Shown here: positions 12,803 through 24,010 of the stretch, one piece after another
How positions within the stretch are numbered: the first letter of the stretch is position 1
Layout of the letters: the number at the start of each line of letters is the position of its first letter
Origin: Leptasterias polaris
Lineage: Eukaryota; Echinodermata; Asteroidea; Forcipulatida; Asteriidae
Direction: 5' to 3'
Assembly: GCA_037783415.1 (NCBI GenBank)
Contig: JAZGTN010000035.1
Coordinates: 2,542,001-2,606,000, forward strand
Length of the DNA stretch: 64,000 nucleotides
Notes under the pieces: model-generated
The model's input: only the letters and a program-made list of their open reading frames with translations
Told to the model about the DNA's origin: nothing
The model's database searches: none
Position numbers and translations under genes: made by a program

Positions 12803-13622
12803 CAACAAAAATGCAAGGCTAACCCCTTGTGGTTTTATTGGATTTCAGCCATATTTTGAGGAAAATGCAAGGCTTACCCCCTTGTGATTTTATTCCATTT
12901 CAGCCAGATTTTGAGGAAATAGAATTAGCTGTTACCAACCAAAATGACCTGTGGTATAAATGCATTTCGACCACAGTTTTTGATACAATTTCAGCCATAT
13001 TTTGAGGAAAATGCAAGGCTTACCCCTTGTGATTTCATTTCAGCCAGATTTTGTGGAAATAGAATTAGCTGTTACCAACCAAAATGACCTGTGGTATAAA
13101 TGCATTTCGACCACAGTTTTTGATACAATTTCAGCCAGATTTTGAGGAAAATGCAAGGCTTACCCCTTGTTATTCCATTTCAGCCAGATTTTAAGGAAAT
13201 AGAATTAGCTGTTACCAACCAAAATGACCTGTGGTATAAATGCATTTCGACCACAGTTTTTGATACAATTTCAGCCAGATTTTGAGGAAAATGCAAGGCT
13301 TACCCCCTTGTGATTTTATCCGATTTCAGCCATGTTCTGAGGAAAATGCAAGGCTTAGGGGCCTACCCCTTGTGATTTTATTCGATTTCAGTCATATTTT
13401 GAGGAAAATGCAAGGCTTACCCCTTGTGATTTTATCCGATTTCAGCCATGTTCTGAGGAAAATGCAAGGCTTACCCCTTGTGATTTTATTCGATTTCAGC
13501 CATATTTTGAGGAAAATGGCTTACCCCTTGTGATTTTATCCGATTTCAGCCATGTTCTGAGGAAAATGCAAGGCATAGGGGCCTACCCCTTGTGATTTTA
13601 TTCGATTTCAGTCATATTTTAT
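12803..13622. repeat. Minisatellite with nested higher-order units
   Basis: A core of about 50-55 bp (CAGCCATATTTTGAGGAAAA, then TGCAAGGCTTACCCCTTGTG, then a T-rich end) repeats throughout. In the first half it alternates with a longer unit containing AGAATTAGCTGTTACCAACC and ACCTGTGGTATAAATGC, which recurs three times. In the second half only the core repeats, sometimes with an extra GGGGCC. The frame open across it is a by-product of the repeat. Confidence 0.9.
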
Positions 13623-13782
13623 AATTGTTATTAGGCTAAATTGTTTTTATAATACAAAATGTTGATCAGGCGACCTTCGGACTATACGACCTATAATTTC
13701 ACAATGATACGAATGTCTTTACTCTGTGAACCCCGCCCCAACTATATAGCTTCTCCCCCTCCCCCCGCCCCTGCCCCCGACT

Positions 13783-13803
13783 GCCCCCCCCCCCCCCCCC
13801 CCC
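13783..13803. repeat. Poly-C tract
   Basis: About 20 consecutive C follow C-rich sequence at 13,745-13,780. The right arm has the complementary G-rich tract at about 56,024-56,065, where it joins directly to sequence matching left-arm position 16,571. Confidence 0.95.
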
Positions 13804-14307
13804 GCATCTGGAAAAATCCCTCCACCAGACCTAGCAGTGAGGGATTATTTTGAATAACTTTGATATAGGCCCTAAACAATCAAAACAGGCAACAATTTCC
13901 GATTAGATAATGCAAAATGTTTTCAATTAAAATTATTATATTATTAAATAATAATAATAATAACACAGCAAAATCGAGGAACTTAATGATAAATAGACTT
14001 GGTTCCAAGTCTGTGATCGTGGTCTTTAGTCTACCTGACAGTCAATACATAGCCTGAAATAGCGCCCTTAGATAGTGTGATAGCCTATCTGCGTGGAATT
14101 TTGCGTGGCTGATGCAGAGAAATAACCGCGATCTCAGACTTGAATTCAAGTCTAAGTTATAAACGGCGTACGACTTCTGATACCCATGGTGCATTGCGGT
14201 CATAAAATGGCGCCTGTTTTTCAACACATGTACGTGGGGAGGGGATGGGAACATTCTCAAGTTTCAGACAACGGGAAACTGTTCGAGACTGCTTTTTTTT
14301 TAACAAC

Positions 14308-14350
14308 ATGGACACGTTAGGTTATTCTGCAAGAACTCAAGGTCTTTTTG
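14308..14350 (+). CDS. Possible first coding exon of an unrecognised gene
   Basis: An ATG at 14,308 opens MDTLGYSARTQGLF and leaves one base before a consensus donor GTAAGT at 14,351. Upstream, 14,190-14,230 contains AAAATGGCGCC, a YY1-like motif common near transcription starts. I do not recognise the peptide and cannot find the next exon with confidence. A 43-nt frame beside GTAAGT can arise by chance, so this is only a candidate. The hAT-like insertion at 14,553 would lie in the first intron. Confidence 0.25.
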
Positions 14351-14552
14351 GTAAGTTTATTAATTGTGTTTTCATTTTTAGTAATGTTTATGAAGAAATA
14401 ATAATTTTTCTGGGCAACAATTTTGAAACCGCGTCAACCTCGTACACAAACTTAAGATGGGGGCGATAATTTTCACGCCATCATGGCCATGATATTAACA
14501 GGTAGCCTTAATTAAAAGGTTGTTAATTAAGTTTTATTTCCTTAGTCCAGAT

Positions 14553-15835
14553 CAAGGTTTTAGCCAGGATTTGGTAAAAGGGTGTCAAAATCTGCTGGAA
14601 ATTTACAAACTGGGTGTCCAAATTGTTCACTTACAATACATGGAAAAGTTTCCGGAGCACGCCACCACCTTCTGGACGGTTTTTTTTAGTTTTTTTTTTA
14701 CCAATATACACCTGAGGATGTATTCTATCGATAGGGTTAGTACCCCAAAATGTAAAATAAATTGTTTTCATAGGGGACCGATTTTTAAAAAAAAAATATT
14801 TTTTGTAAAATCCTAAAATGTGAAAAATAAAAAACACGCTTCTTTCCCCAGTCTTCTTTCCTCCTCCCCCACTACCTCTCCCCATCATTCACTCACTCTC
14901 TGTTGAAGGAATTGAACATTTGCAAGCAATTAAATAATGCAATGTACTTACCGGGAATTGAACCTGTATCAAGAGAGAACAAATTATATGCACAAGAGCA
15001 TAGCCTATTTACCGCTAGGCTATGAGAGATTGATACCAAATTTGGTTTGATAGTTCTACAAATTTCTCCCATTACCTGTTTAGTAAAAGGTCATAATGAA
15101 TATTTAATTTCAATGAATATTAAAATTAGCAGTTATTGTCGAATTTTTGCATAAACTGAATATTCAGGAGTTTATGAACTAAAACCTGCTTTACATATTA
15201 GTCACGTGAAAGGTGCTTTTGGATTATTTCATTAGTACAAGTCATGGGTAAGTTCATGTTCATAAGGGCAATATCGGGCTATTATTTCCCTTTTTTGAAT
15301 CATCCTTCAATGGGGGTATGTTTGTAGCGGCAATAGTTATGATTATGTGGAATTTGGGCTATTTTTCCCTTTTTTGAATCATCCTTCAATGGGGGTATGT
15401 TCATCACATCAGAGGCCACTATAGCTGGCTTACCCATTCTATAAATCAACAAGTCCTGGTGAATTTTCCAATGCGCATGAACGATGACCGACTCATTGGA
15501 GTATTGCACATTTACCCGGACACACACACAGCAGGAAAACGAAAACAAAATGGTGTTTTTTTTCGACGAAGCTTTTGCGATTTTCTGACGCCTTTTTACG
15601 GCCTTTAGAATTGTTCAATTTTCCTGTTTTTTGCTGAATATATTCAGTTAACCCATCTTGACAGGTAAGACTAAAATTTAGAGTAATCGGCCAGATATTG
15701 AGGGAGCTAGAGTGGTGGCGTGCTGCGGAAATTTAGCCCAATACATTTACATGTAAATGACAGATGAAAAAGGGTGTCCAAATTTAAAACAGGGCGTCCA
15801 AAAGACACCCAGACACCCCTCTGGCTAACACTATG
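14553..15835. mobile_element. Non-autonomous hAT-like transposon
   Basis: It is flanked by an 8-bp duplication GTCCAGAT (14,545-14,552 and 15,836-15,843). The ends are CAAGGTTTTAGCCAG and, reversed, CATAGTGTTAGCCAG, each followed inward by a GGGTGTC motif. The 8-bp target size and ends beginning CA fit hAT. No transposase is visible in its 1.28 kb. Inside is an 83-bp tandem duplication (GGGCTATTATTTCCC near 15,273 and its counterpart near 15,356) and a tRNA-like segment on the minus strand. Confidence 0.8.
14954..15022 (-). mobile_element. tRNA-like SINE head inside the hAT-like element
   Basis: On the minus strand an A box TAGCCTAGCGG (15,012-15,022) and a B box GGTTCAATTCC (14,954-14,964) are both good matches to the tRNA consensus. 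The acceptor stem does not close well and the element is not needed for the hAT ends. I read it as a SINE head or tRNA relic, not a working tRNA gene. Confidence 0.5.
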
Positions 15836-15988
15836 GTCCAGATTGAGAAGCGGGAATTTAATTTCCAGTATATTAAAACTTGACATGCCTATTTTTATTT
15901 AAATTTGACACTTGTTGAAATTAATATTTTAACTTTTTAAAGTTTAAGATCACAGACCCTAGCCCACCGTGACCTTGTTGTTGGAGTA

Positions 15989-16803
15989 CAGGTCAACTCG
16001 TACGCACGCAATCCCGTACGCACCAACTCGTACACACACAAAGTCGTACGCACACAAACTCGTATGCACACCAACTCGTACATTCACCAACTCGTCGTAC
16101 TTAAGTGTAATTCACTAGGTCTACTTCGGGTCTTTCTGATATTTCTATTATGGTTTATGGAAATTCTCCTCAGTTAAAATGTAAATTTGTTTGAAAAGAA
16201 TGGCCGTTATGATATTTAATAGATGTTGAAATCGGACGGCAAATACTAAATAGGACCTTAGTTTTAATAGTAAATAAATTTATAAATCTGAAAGATTTTG
16301 GGTAGTTTTTCCCATTAGGAAATGCTTAACCTACTCTATGTTAAAATGTAACAAAAACTGTGGTTTTTCTTGAAGTGAATTTGAAGCTGCTCCCAGACAA
16401 CAAACTGATTGAACGATGATTTGGTTGACAGTTTGGGCCACTCGTCATCTCTATTGAGAAGGCATCTTCAAAAGGAAGCTATTTCTTTCTAATTTTATTT
16501 TTGATCTCAAACAAAGCGCACGGATTCTCTTCCATTTAATTAATTTTACTTTATATTTTACTTTAAATTACATTTTCACTCTTTCATTTTATAAGGCCTA
16601 GCTTCCTTTGAAACAATTTTTTAATAATTATTACGAATTAATAATTCCCGCTGTCTGTTCGTATATAAACTCGAACAAATACACCTGTGTACGAGTTTGT
16701 GTGTGTACGAGTTCGTGTGCGTATGAGCTGGTGGGTGCACGAGTTGACCAATTGGCGTACAGGTCGGCAGGCGTACGAGCTTGCGTGCGTACGAGTTGAC
16801 CTG
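15989..16803. mobile_element. Fold-back element with arms of degenerate CGTACG repeats
   Basis: Both ends begin CAGGTCAACTCGTACGCACG, in inverted orientation (15,989 inward and 16,803 inward). Each continues for about 115 bp as loose repeats of (C/A)AACTCGTACGCACAC. The centre, about 580 bp, is AT-rich and noncoding. The right arm of the giant repeat keeps only one end (55,792-55,925). I see no clear target duplication and no transposase. Confidence 0.7.
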
Positions 16804-17208
16804 TTTCCCTTTGGCTCTCTTTTAACATAGGTCTCATAACACTCACCTTTACAGCCCACCATCCATACATGTCTAAAACGCTAAGTTTTAAAAGTACGAG
16901 CAAGTTGTACCTCTTTGATTGCAAATTTCTCCCACTTATAAACATCCCATACTACTCCGACCTACTTCACTTTGTTCCTTACATCTGGCGAATTTTTATG
17001 ATACATTCCAGGGCTCACCAAATGATTCCTTTGTCCAGATATGATGATTTGAAAATGGCAAAAATAATCGTGTACAAAAATTACATTGAAGTTTGTCATG
17101 CCTGGGGGCCGCCTTTTTACTTATGATTCTCTGCCTGTTAATTGTGAGAAAGTCAGGGCGCCAGGCTGATCTGCAAGCTGAATCTTTGGCCACACGTCCC
17201 GCCCATTT

Positions 17209-18030
17209 TTCAATTTGATGTATAATTTTTATAATTATTTGAAGAATTTTTTGGTATACTCTAATTAAGCTATATGATAATCCACTGGGGCGCTAGTACA
17301 ACCGCAGATGTCAAAATTTCGAAAAAAACCGAGTACAGCGCCCCAGTTACTGGGTCTATTATCCCCACTTCTGTGGCCAAGTGCGATAACCATTTCAAAG
17401 TGCATTCGCTACGGGCCAGTCGGCGGTTTAAACCAGCTAATAATGTGTTCACCTAGCTCCCTCTTAGCTTGCCTTGTGTGTTTTGGATGTTCAAACAAAA
17501 AACTTTTAAAAGGATATTTCAAAACAATAATTGTGCATTTTACTCAGAATAACTTACTGGGCGCCGCCATTTTTGAATGATCCCAATCTTGCCAATCAAA
17601 ATGCGACGTCATCAGCCGGTTGGGCTGTGGGCGGAGCGAGGTTGCGAACATTTCAATGGTTGCTTTATGTATCTGCTTCGCCAACAGCCCGGCCTACTGC
17701 TGATGACGTCATATTTTGATTGGCATGATTAGGATCATTCCAAAATGGCAGATCATTCCAAAATGGCGGCACCTGGTTCACATCGTGGAAAGTAATTTGG
17801 AATAAGTCGCACAATTATCTTTTAAAAAGGTTATTTGTTTGAACATCCAAAACACACAAGGCAAGCTAAGAGCTAGGTGAACAAATTTAGCTGTTTTAAA
17901 CTGCCGTCTGGCCCGTAGGGAATGTTGGTTATCGCTTAGCTTTTAAAAATAAATGCCCCAGTGGATTATCGTAGCTTAATTAGAGTATAACAAAAAATTC
18001 AAATAGATACAAATTATACATCAAATTGAA
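17209..18030. mobile_element. 0.8-kb fold-back element, left-arm copy
   Basis: TTCAATTTGATGTATAATT at 17,209 is mirrored by AATTATACATCAAATTGAA ending at 18,030. The two halves (about 400 bp each) pair imperfectly through ATAATCCACTGGGGC, CCTAGCT, GCTTGCCTTGTGTG, TTTGGATGTTC and ATGGCGGC blocks. The copy in the right arm (54,566-55,386) is nearly complete, so the element predates the inverted duplication. It is noncoding. The short frames in it are shadows of the palindrome. Confidence 0.85.
17591..17724. promoter_or_regulatory. Symmetrical CCAAT/CRE cluster at the centre of the fold-back
   Basis: GCCAATC (17,591) and GACGTCAT (17,605) on one side are mirrored by TGACGTCA (17,704) and GATTGGC (17,718). 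GGGCGGAGC, a GC-box-like motif, lies between them. Just outside, GGCGCCGCCATTTT and AAAATGGCGGCACC resemble YY1 sites. The layout is that of a bidirectional promoter. Activity is inferred. Confidence 0.4.
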
Positions 18031-18990
18031 GTGATTCCTGAAGTGAGCCAGAATTGTGTTTGTTGGGCAGCTAGTACCAGTGTTGGGTCTCAGTGAGGTC
18101 ACTTGATTTTTGGCAGTTGCGAACAGCTGTTCTAGTTTCCATTGAGTATGCAGTTAAGCTAATGAGCTTAGCTTCTGCTTTGAAGTTTCTATTTCTTAGT
18201 GAGCTTACAAGTTCTGGTCAGGATCAGTGTAGACAGCTTTTTTAATTTAAGTCCCTCTAACTTCGTTTCATACTTTTCAAAACAAGTCCTGCAATGTTAG
18301 ATCATTTCAGTAAATCAATTTGAAATGTGACTTTGATTTGAATGCCAAGGGTAAGTTGTAGACTGAGCGTATCAACAAGTTTCACGTTAATATCATTGTT
18401 GTGATGTCAAGTCACCTACATGTAGGGTGCACCATTTTGTCTAGGGTGGGGGGCGGGAGGGTGGGCTTCTGGTAAATATATTGTAGTTTGCATTTTGCAC
18501 TTTTTAAATCAAGTTCTCAATCTAGGTAATGACTGGTTCCAGATAACCCATCAATTAGAACGAAAGGGAAATTTATATGCAAATGATGTTTATATGCCCT
18601 TTTTCAGTGCTTTTGTTTTGCCGTTTACTGTTGACATAAGATAACCTCACAAGAAATAAAATACTTTCCATGAGATAAAGACACAATTGTAAATAAAAAC
18701 ATTTTTATTTAACAAGAATTTAAAAAAGATTTCCGAAGAACTTGAAAACACCAAGCCACCTCCGGATGGAGATCACTCCACTTGTTAAGGAAAACTTACT
18801 GGCAATGAAAGTTAAAACAACTGAATTTCTACAGTTGTTATGCTTACAAGTGTGCAAATCTGGACACAAATGCTTCCAAATCATCTGTGGGGATGAATGA
18901 CCAGAAATAATACTGAATACAGCTTTGCATCAGACATAGACTTCTAAATGTAGTTCTTTATCTGATGCATCAATTAAAATTAAAATCTGT
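18031..18990. other. Noncoding, no recognised feature
   Basis: Mirrored at about 53,600-54,565 in the right arm with few differences. It contains a G-rich run near 18,443-18,470. I see no coding or RNA gene here. Confidence 0.6.
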
Positions 18991-18999
18991 GTTCAGAAA

Positions 19000-19532
19000 A
19001 CGCTGAAGTGGGAGGGGGGACACTGGTACAATGTTCATGAGCTAACATATTTTACATAGGTCAGGGAAGGCGTCTTTGAAATGGCTCAAGAATTCTGCTA
19101 GTTGCTCCATATTTGTGATGGAATTCCTTCTGCTGTTTTAGACTGTATAGAAGTCTCTTTGCTTGGCGCATTTCTATGTTCAGGATTGATATATTGCTAG
19201 AATATGTCTCTGTCATAGGTTTGAGTTACTCTAAGTCCAAGAACTTGGAGCGACATGGATGAAAGGGCTACAGTTGATCTCATGAGCTGTTTATTTGTAT
19301 CGCTGAAGCGAAAGTTTAGATCAGACAGCAAATAATCCATCACAGCATAGAATAATCTTGTGCAGTAGTCTCGCTGCCTTTTGCCTATTGTCTCTTGTAC
19401 TAGGAAATCAGTTAGATGTGACGGATGCACAATTTCTCTGTTGCTCTTTGCAGTACTCCAAAAGCAACCCAGTGTAATTCTGCAAAATACACCCCTTCGG
19501 AAAAGAATGAATGCAGTGGCACGATGCTTCAA
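19000..19532 (-). pseudogene. hAT-type transposase fragment, left-arm copy
   Basis: The main open frame is 111 aa (19,197-19,532). Its segment YCTRLFYAVMDYLLSDLNFR followed by FSDTN resembles the part of hAT transposases and ZMYM-like derivatives just before the C-terminal dimerisation region. Past the stop, in another frame, FKDAFPDLCKIC then LMNIVPVS resembles the start of the hAT dimerisation domain. It lacks the rest and has a frameshift and stops. The right-arm copy differs by one residue in the 111. Family assignment is by pattern only. Confidence 0.45.
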
Positions 19533-19826
19533 TAAAATTTATTGGAATTATTCATAAAAGTTGAGATAATTTTAGATAGAGGAAGTATTCACTTGATAGA
19601 TTTCATTTTCTATCAGAAACCTTAGTCACTCAGTTGTGGTTGTGTGGAGTAAGAATTCGGCATTCCTTGGTGGTTGAGACGACCTTACTACTTTTGAAGG
19701 TTGCCTTTCTGAACTGATATATTTTGTCTAGTTTATAGCCCCCTTGTACTTGGTCCATGTGTCCTTTCCCCTGCTTCTATTCCATATCACTTCTTTGAGT
19801 CAATGAGTGGTTTTGTCTGCATCCTG

Positions 19827-19964
19827 GGGCCGATTTCACAAAGAGATAAGACTAGTCTTATCTGAAGTTAGGACCAGTAACTGGTCTTAACTTAAGACTA
19901 GTCCTATCTCTTAGCATTGCCTAGGACTAGTCCTAAGTTAGGAAGAGTTTTGTGAAATCGACCC
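19827..19964. mobile_element. 138-bp palindromic MITE, left-arm copy
   Basis: The ends are GGGCCGATTTCACAAAGAG and, reversed, GGGTCGATTTCACAAAACTC. They are flanked by a 3-bp duplication CTG (19,824-19,826 and 19,965-19,967). The inside is packed with GACTAGTC-type palindromes (AAGACTAGTC, GGACTAGTCC). A 3-bp target suggests the PIF/Harbinger superfamily. The orthologous copy is at 52,199-52,336. Confidence 0.8.
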
Positions 19965-20504
19965 CTGGTCTATAATTTTGGCTTTGTCGCAATTGATGAT
20001 GTGATACTGATGTTTTTCTCTGTCATCTGGTGAAAGTTCTGCCACTTGTTTTTCTGTCAGTGCAATGTTTTCTGAAAGTCTACTTTTGAACATGGCCTAC
20101 TATTTCTCCTGTATAGGTCTTAAGGCAGCTTTTACATGGATTCAACTGTTTGGAGGGTGTCTTACTTGTCTTTAGGGTGATCTAGCATTTTGTGAAGTGT
20201 AGATGTGTGGTCTCATGGCAGTTGAAAAGCCGTGCCTGGACATCCTCTCAGATAAATTTTCAACATCTGGCATGGCAGCTAGACCCTTGCCCTTGCTTTT
20301 ATTAACCTCAGCAGTCTTTGCCTCTGTTGCATATCTTGTCCTTGACTTATCCATGGTCCATCCACATTGAGGGAGAGAGAGAGAGGGGGGAGAGAGAAGA
20401 GCTTCACGGATGGTGTTTTCTTCCAACTCTGACCTTTTCTTCTGTTTCAGCATGGCTACTTGATTGGAAATAAACCAAGGAGAGTCAGAACTACCCAAGT
20501 TTTT

Positions 20505-20765
20505 GTGTAGGCAGTCAGGTTGGTGTAGTGGTATGTTGCCTCGCCTTCCAACTCTGGGACCCCGGTTCGAATCCCACCATGTGGATTGGGTTTTCAGTTC
20601 CTGCCTGATTGCGTGGGTTTTTCCCTGGACTAATTCTCTGAGGTTTCCTCCCACAACTAAAACGCAAACTTCCTTCATTGTCTTCTCTCCACGGGGGTCT
20701 TGGTTAGTACAGTAATTAAGTTTGCTTTTTTGAAAGTCCTTGGCTTCACAACCAGACTTAATAAA
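20505..20765 (+). mobile_element. SINE derived from tRNA-Gly, left-arm copy
   Basis: The head has a B box GGTTCGAATCC and a class I A-box-like GGTGTAGTGG. GCCTTCCAAC in the anticodon position resembles tRNA-Gly(TCC). The body contains GGTTTTTCCC and GAGGTTTCCTCCCAC and ends near TTAATAAATG. This is a second SINE family, distinct from the tRNA-Leu one. It is present in both arms (minus-strand copy at 50,697-50,955). Confidence 0.75.
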
Positions 20766-20979
20766 TGAAATAGAGGGTGGTGGGTTTGGAAGTGCAAATA
20801 CTGCTTTGTTTGTGTGGCTCTTCTGTAGATTTACAAGTTTGTGATGCTATATCTTTAAGCCTGTAATTTGGGTGTCCAAGAATTCTGCGCTTATGGCCCA
20901 TAGAATTTACAGGGCACTGCAAGCGGCAGAATTTCACTGCAAGCAGAGTCATGAAATTGGACCCAGGTCTTTCCATTAA

Positions 20980-21948
20980 GTGGTCAACTGCTATCAGGCT
21001 AAGTGGGCTGGCTGGCTGCCCATAGCTACATCCTTTAATATCTGATAGAATCTGGTAGATAATGCTACTAATAAGTGTACTAATAAGGCCTATATTTATT
21101 CAAATGATGTAGTCGTAAAAAACAGCAGTACAATTTGATATCATTTCATTCAAATTATTTGGATGTTAAGAAACACTGCAATTTACATCTGTTTGGTTTC
21201 ATAAGGTTGCCCCAACATGACATTGAAATCACCCATTGAGGCTGGACACTGTTCTTAAGCAGTCCATCTCTCTTTAACACTTTGCCTGATAGAGTCAGAC
21301 AGGCACAACTCATCAAGTCATCACAGTAGTGAATGAACAAATGAATGAATGATTGGTTTCATTATATGCACATGTTAAAGCCAAAACTATTCACACTTCT
21401 ATCATTTCCATTTTGTCAATGAAATCTGTGCTCATACATGTACATATTTAAGAGACAACAGCTTATCATTTACTCACATTGTTGGGGTTGGAGTTGGGTT
21501 CGATGCATACAGATTCTTTGATTCTTGTGCCTTGCAAGGCAAGTTAAGAAGAATGGATTCAAACATAATGTTTTAGAAGCATCACTACATGTACATTCCA
21601 AACAGATTTTAGGTTTACAAATTTCACCGGTCTATTGTTCCTGAATATCATTGAATTTGACCATTATGTACAAGCAATCAAATGTTGGCTTTACAAATTA
21701 ACTGATACAAGAATGAATTTTTATTGTGTAATCAACAGACAATTGCAACTGAAACTACAGTTCCAACCTACAGCATAAATGTCATCCCTACAACAAGAGG
21801 GACGAAACACTCAACTCAAGATAGTGAAACAACTGCATGCAAGACAAGGTAACTGTGGTTCTTTTAAAAGACCTGGATTGGATAGTTATTTTCAACTGTG
21901 ATGTATTTTATTATAAGGCCTTACCATTAAGGGGTATGTCCATGTATA
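20980..21948. other. Noncoding, no recognised feature
   Basis: Mirrored at 49,532-50,470. I see no exon, transposon end or RNA gene in it. Confidence 0.6.
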
Positions 21949-23746
21949 CCGTAATTTCCTGCGGATAAGTCGCTCGGCGCATAAGGCGCAGTGCCTCAAA
22001 TTACCAAATAAGATTCAAGGCGCAACATATCTTTCACATTATACACGCTCGCTGGGTCCAATACTGCTTGTACATCAACACATACAGGGGTCATTGTGGT
22101 TCATTACTATTTTTTCCATGTTTGTTTTAAAGATTTTTTCTAAAACCCTAGCTTTACAGATTTTCGTTTTACACAACGAGCGCGCGCAGATACACGTTTT
22201 CCCAACGTTTCCCAATGAATTTGAATGCTAGTCTTCGCTTTTTTTAATACTACAATACATGCAAGAACCAACAAACGCTAGAGGGCGCTTTCTTAATGCT
22301 TTCACATTAGAAATATACACCCTCTGTTGGCGAAATTCACGATAACATATGGAAACCTTTTGTTCCAAAAGTACCCTATAAAAAAACGCACAGCTCAAGC
22401 TGCACCACACAATGACCTTGGAATCCCCTGGCTCTGTGGAGAACTATCCAACTGTTCAATAAACACGCTGGATGTTGTAGTCTCTTGTCCAGTCTTATAT
22501 ATACACTCTTAACATCCTATTTACGGCGTGTATTGTGTGTGTGAACATGTCCACGCATTCAAACCGAGGACTTGGAGAGGGTTTTAACAAAAGGGATCCG
22601 GGAAAAAGTCACACCGAGGACGTCCTCGATTCGATTTCGTGTACAAAACCAATGGGGACGTCTCAAAAAAATGTCCAAACAATGGGATAACAAAGAGAAG
22701 TCCTCGGTTGACACCATAAACACGAGAGTGTGGGTGTGAGTAGGTAACCACATTCAAACCGGGGACCTATAACAAAAGAGGACAATAGGTCCACGGTTGC
22801 TATCACAAAGGAAAGCATTGTGGTCCACGGTTGCTATCACAAAGAGTTGAACAAAGGAGGGTCCACGATTGCAGGCTGTTACACACTTGTGTGCGTGTGT
22901 GTACGTGAGCGCACCTACCGGAAGCATGCACTTCATCACACACGCGAAAAGACTAGTCGTTCCGAGCCACGGTCCCAACTAACGCCCAATTTGAATGGAT
23001 TTTCTTTTTTCAAGAAATATATGCGAGTGTTAATTATCCTTAACCAATCAAAATGATTGTTACATTAGTAGTTCGGCAAGGACTTGCTGAAGATACACTT
23101 TTTGGAACTAAGCCGTGTGATGGCGCTATTTATTATTATAATGAGTTGAAGTCGGGAGTCACTGTGCAAAAAAGGATTTTACACAGGAAATGAGCTCGAT
23201 TTTGATGGAAAATACGATATTTATCATGAAACCTAAATGATTAAAGACTTCATTCTATTGAATTTTTTATGAAAGTGTAGTATCTTAGCTTCGTTATGGT
23301 ACTAGAACTAAGAGATATTTTGAAATATATTCTCAAAAAGACGATAGATGCAAAAAAACCTGATTTTTGGGCAGTTTTTCCATTGGGATAGAGCGTAAAG
23401 GAAACTCTCGCAGGCTTAGTTCCCCAAAGGAATCGATATGCATACAAAACGACTTGTTAAATAAAGACTATACCTGTCATGTGATATAGCAGTGTACTGT
23501 GTTTGCAGCATAACCAGTGACTTCGTTCTTTGGTAAGTTTTGTCAAAAATGTTAACTGTGTAGGTCAATTTTAAGAATATGTAGAATTACCCTGGACGAA
23601 ATAAAGGAACTATTTTGCAGTATATATGTAAGATTTCACATTGTATTCATCACAATGAACTCAATCGAAATCAGATAAGGCGCATCGGAAGATAAGACGC
23701 AGTGACGTTTTTTACCATTAAAAGTCAGATAAGCAGGAAATTACTG
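21949..23746. mobile_element. TA-flanked non-autonomous DNA transposon with ATAAGNCGC ends
   Basis: The ends CCGTAATTTCCTGCGGATAAG (21,949) and, reversed, CAGTAATTTCCTGCTTATCTG (23,746) are flanked by TA on both sides. This suggests the Tc1/mariner/pogo group. Just inside, short motifs such as ATAAGTCGC, ATAAGGCGCAG and AAGACGCAGTG recur, as subterminal binding sites would. No transposase frame is visible in 1.8 kb. The middle has a short tandem stretch (GTCCACGGTTGCTATCACAA, near 22,791 and 22,831). The right arm keeps one end (48,259). Confidence 0.8.
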
Positions 23747-23748
23747 TA

Positions 23749-24010
23749 CATATAAATGTGGGTTGTCTTGGCAAAGGGGTCTAGGGCGGTGGACTCAAGT
23801 TTTGTAATTTACAGAATGTGGGTTCGAATCCTGGTCCTGTCATTCACAACACTTGTGTCCATAACTGATCTCACCACCCAGGGGTACATTTGCAAATATT
23901 TGGGTACCTTCGATGGAGTGGCAATGCCGGCCAGGTGAATAGAAGTATTCTCAGTCATTTAATGCCAATGAAACTGGGTATATAGACACCCGGCCTCATG
24001 AACCATATTG
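23749..24010 (+). mobile_element. Decayed tRNA-Leu SINE
   Basis: It follows directly after the TA-flanked element. The B box GGTTCGAATCC at 23,821-23,831 is perfect. ACTCAAGTT marks the anticodon arm. The A box is damaged. The tail holds CACCCAGGGGTACATTTG. It lies in the left-arm block with no right-arm partner. Confidence 0.6.

Noticed and set aside
16608..16945. 63-104-aa frames with TRTRT/CVRVCV repeats, and their right-arm partners
   Set aside because: Produced by the CGTACG repeat arms. Frames overlap on both strands and do not continue into unique sequence.
20172..20678. 168-aa minus-strand frame
   Set aside because: Its first part runs through the tRNA-Gly SINE and a GA-rich run. 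The right-arm copy is broken into pieces. The last part (GLAAMPDVENLSERMSRHGF) is preserved in both arms, but I could not link it to any family.
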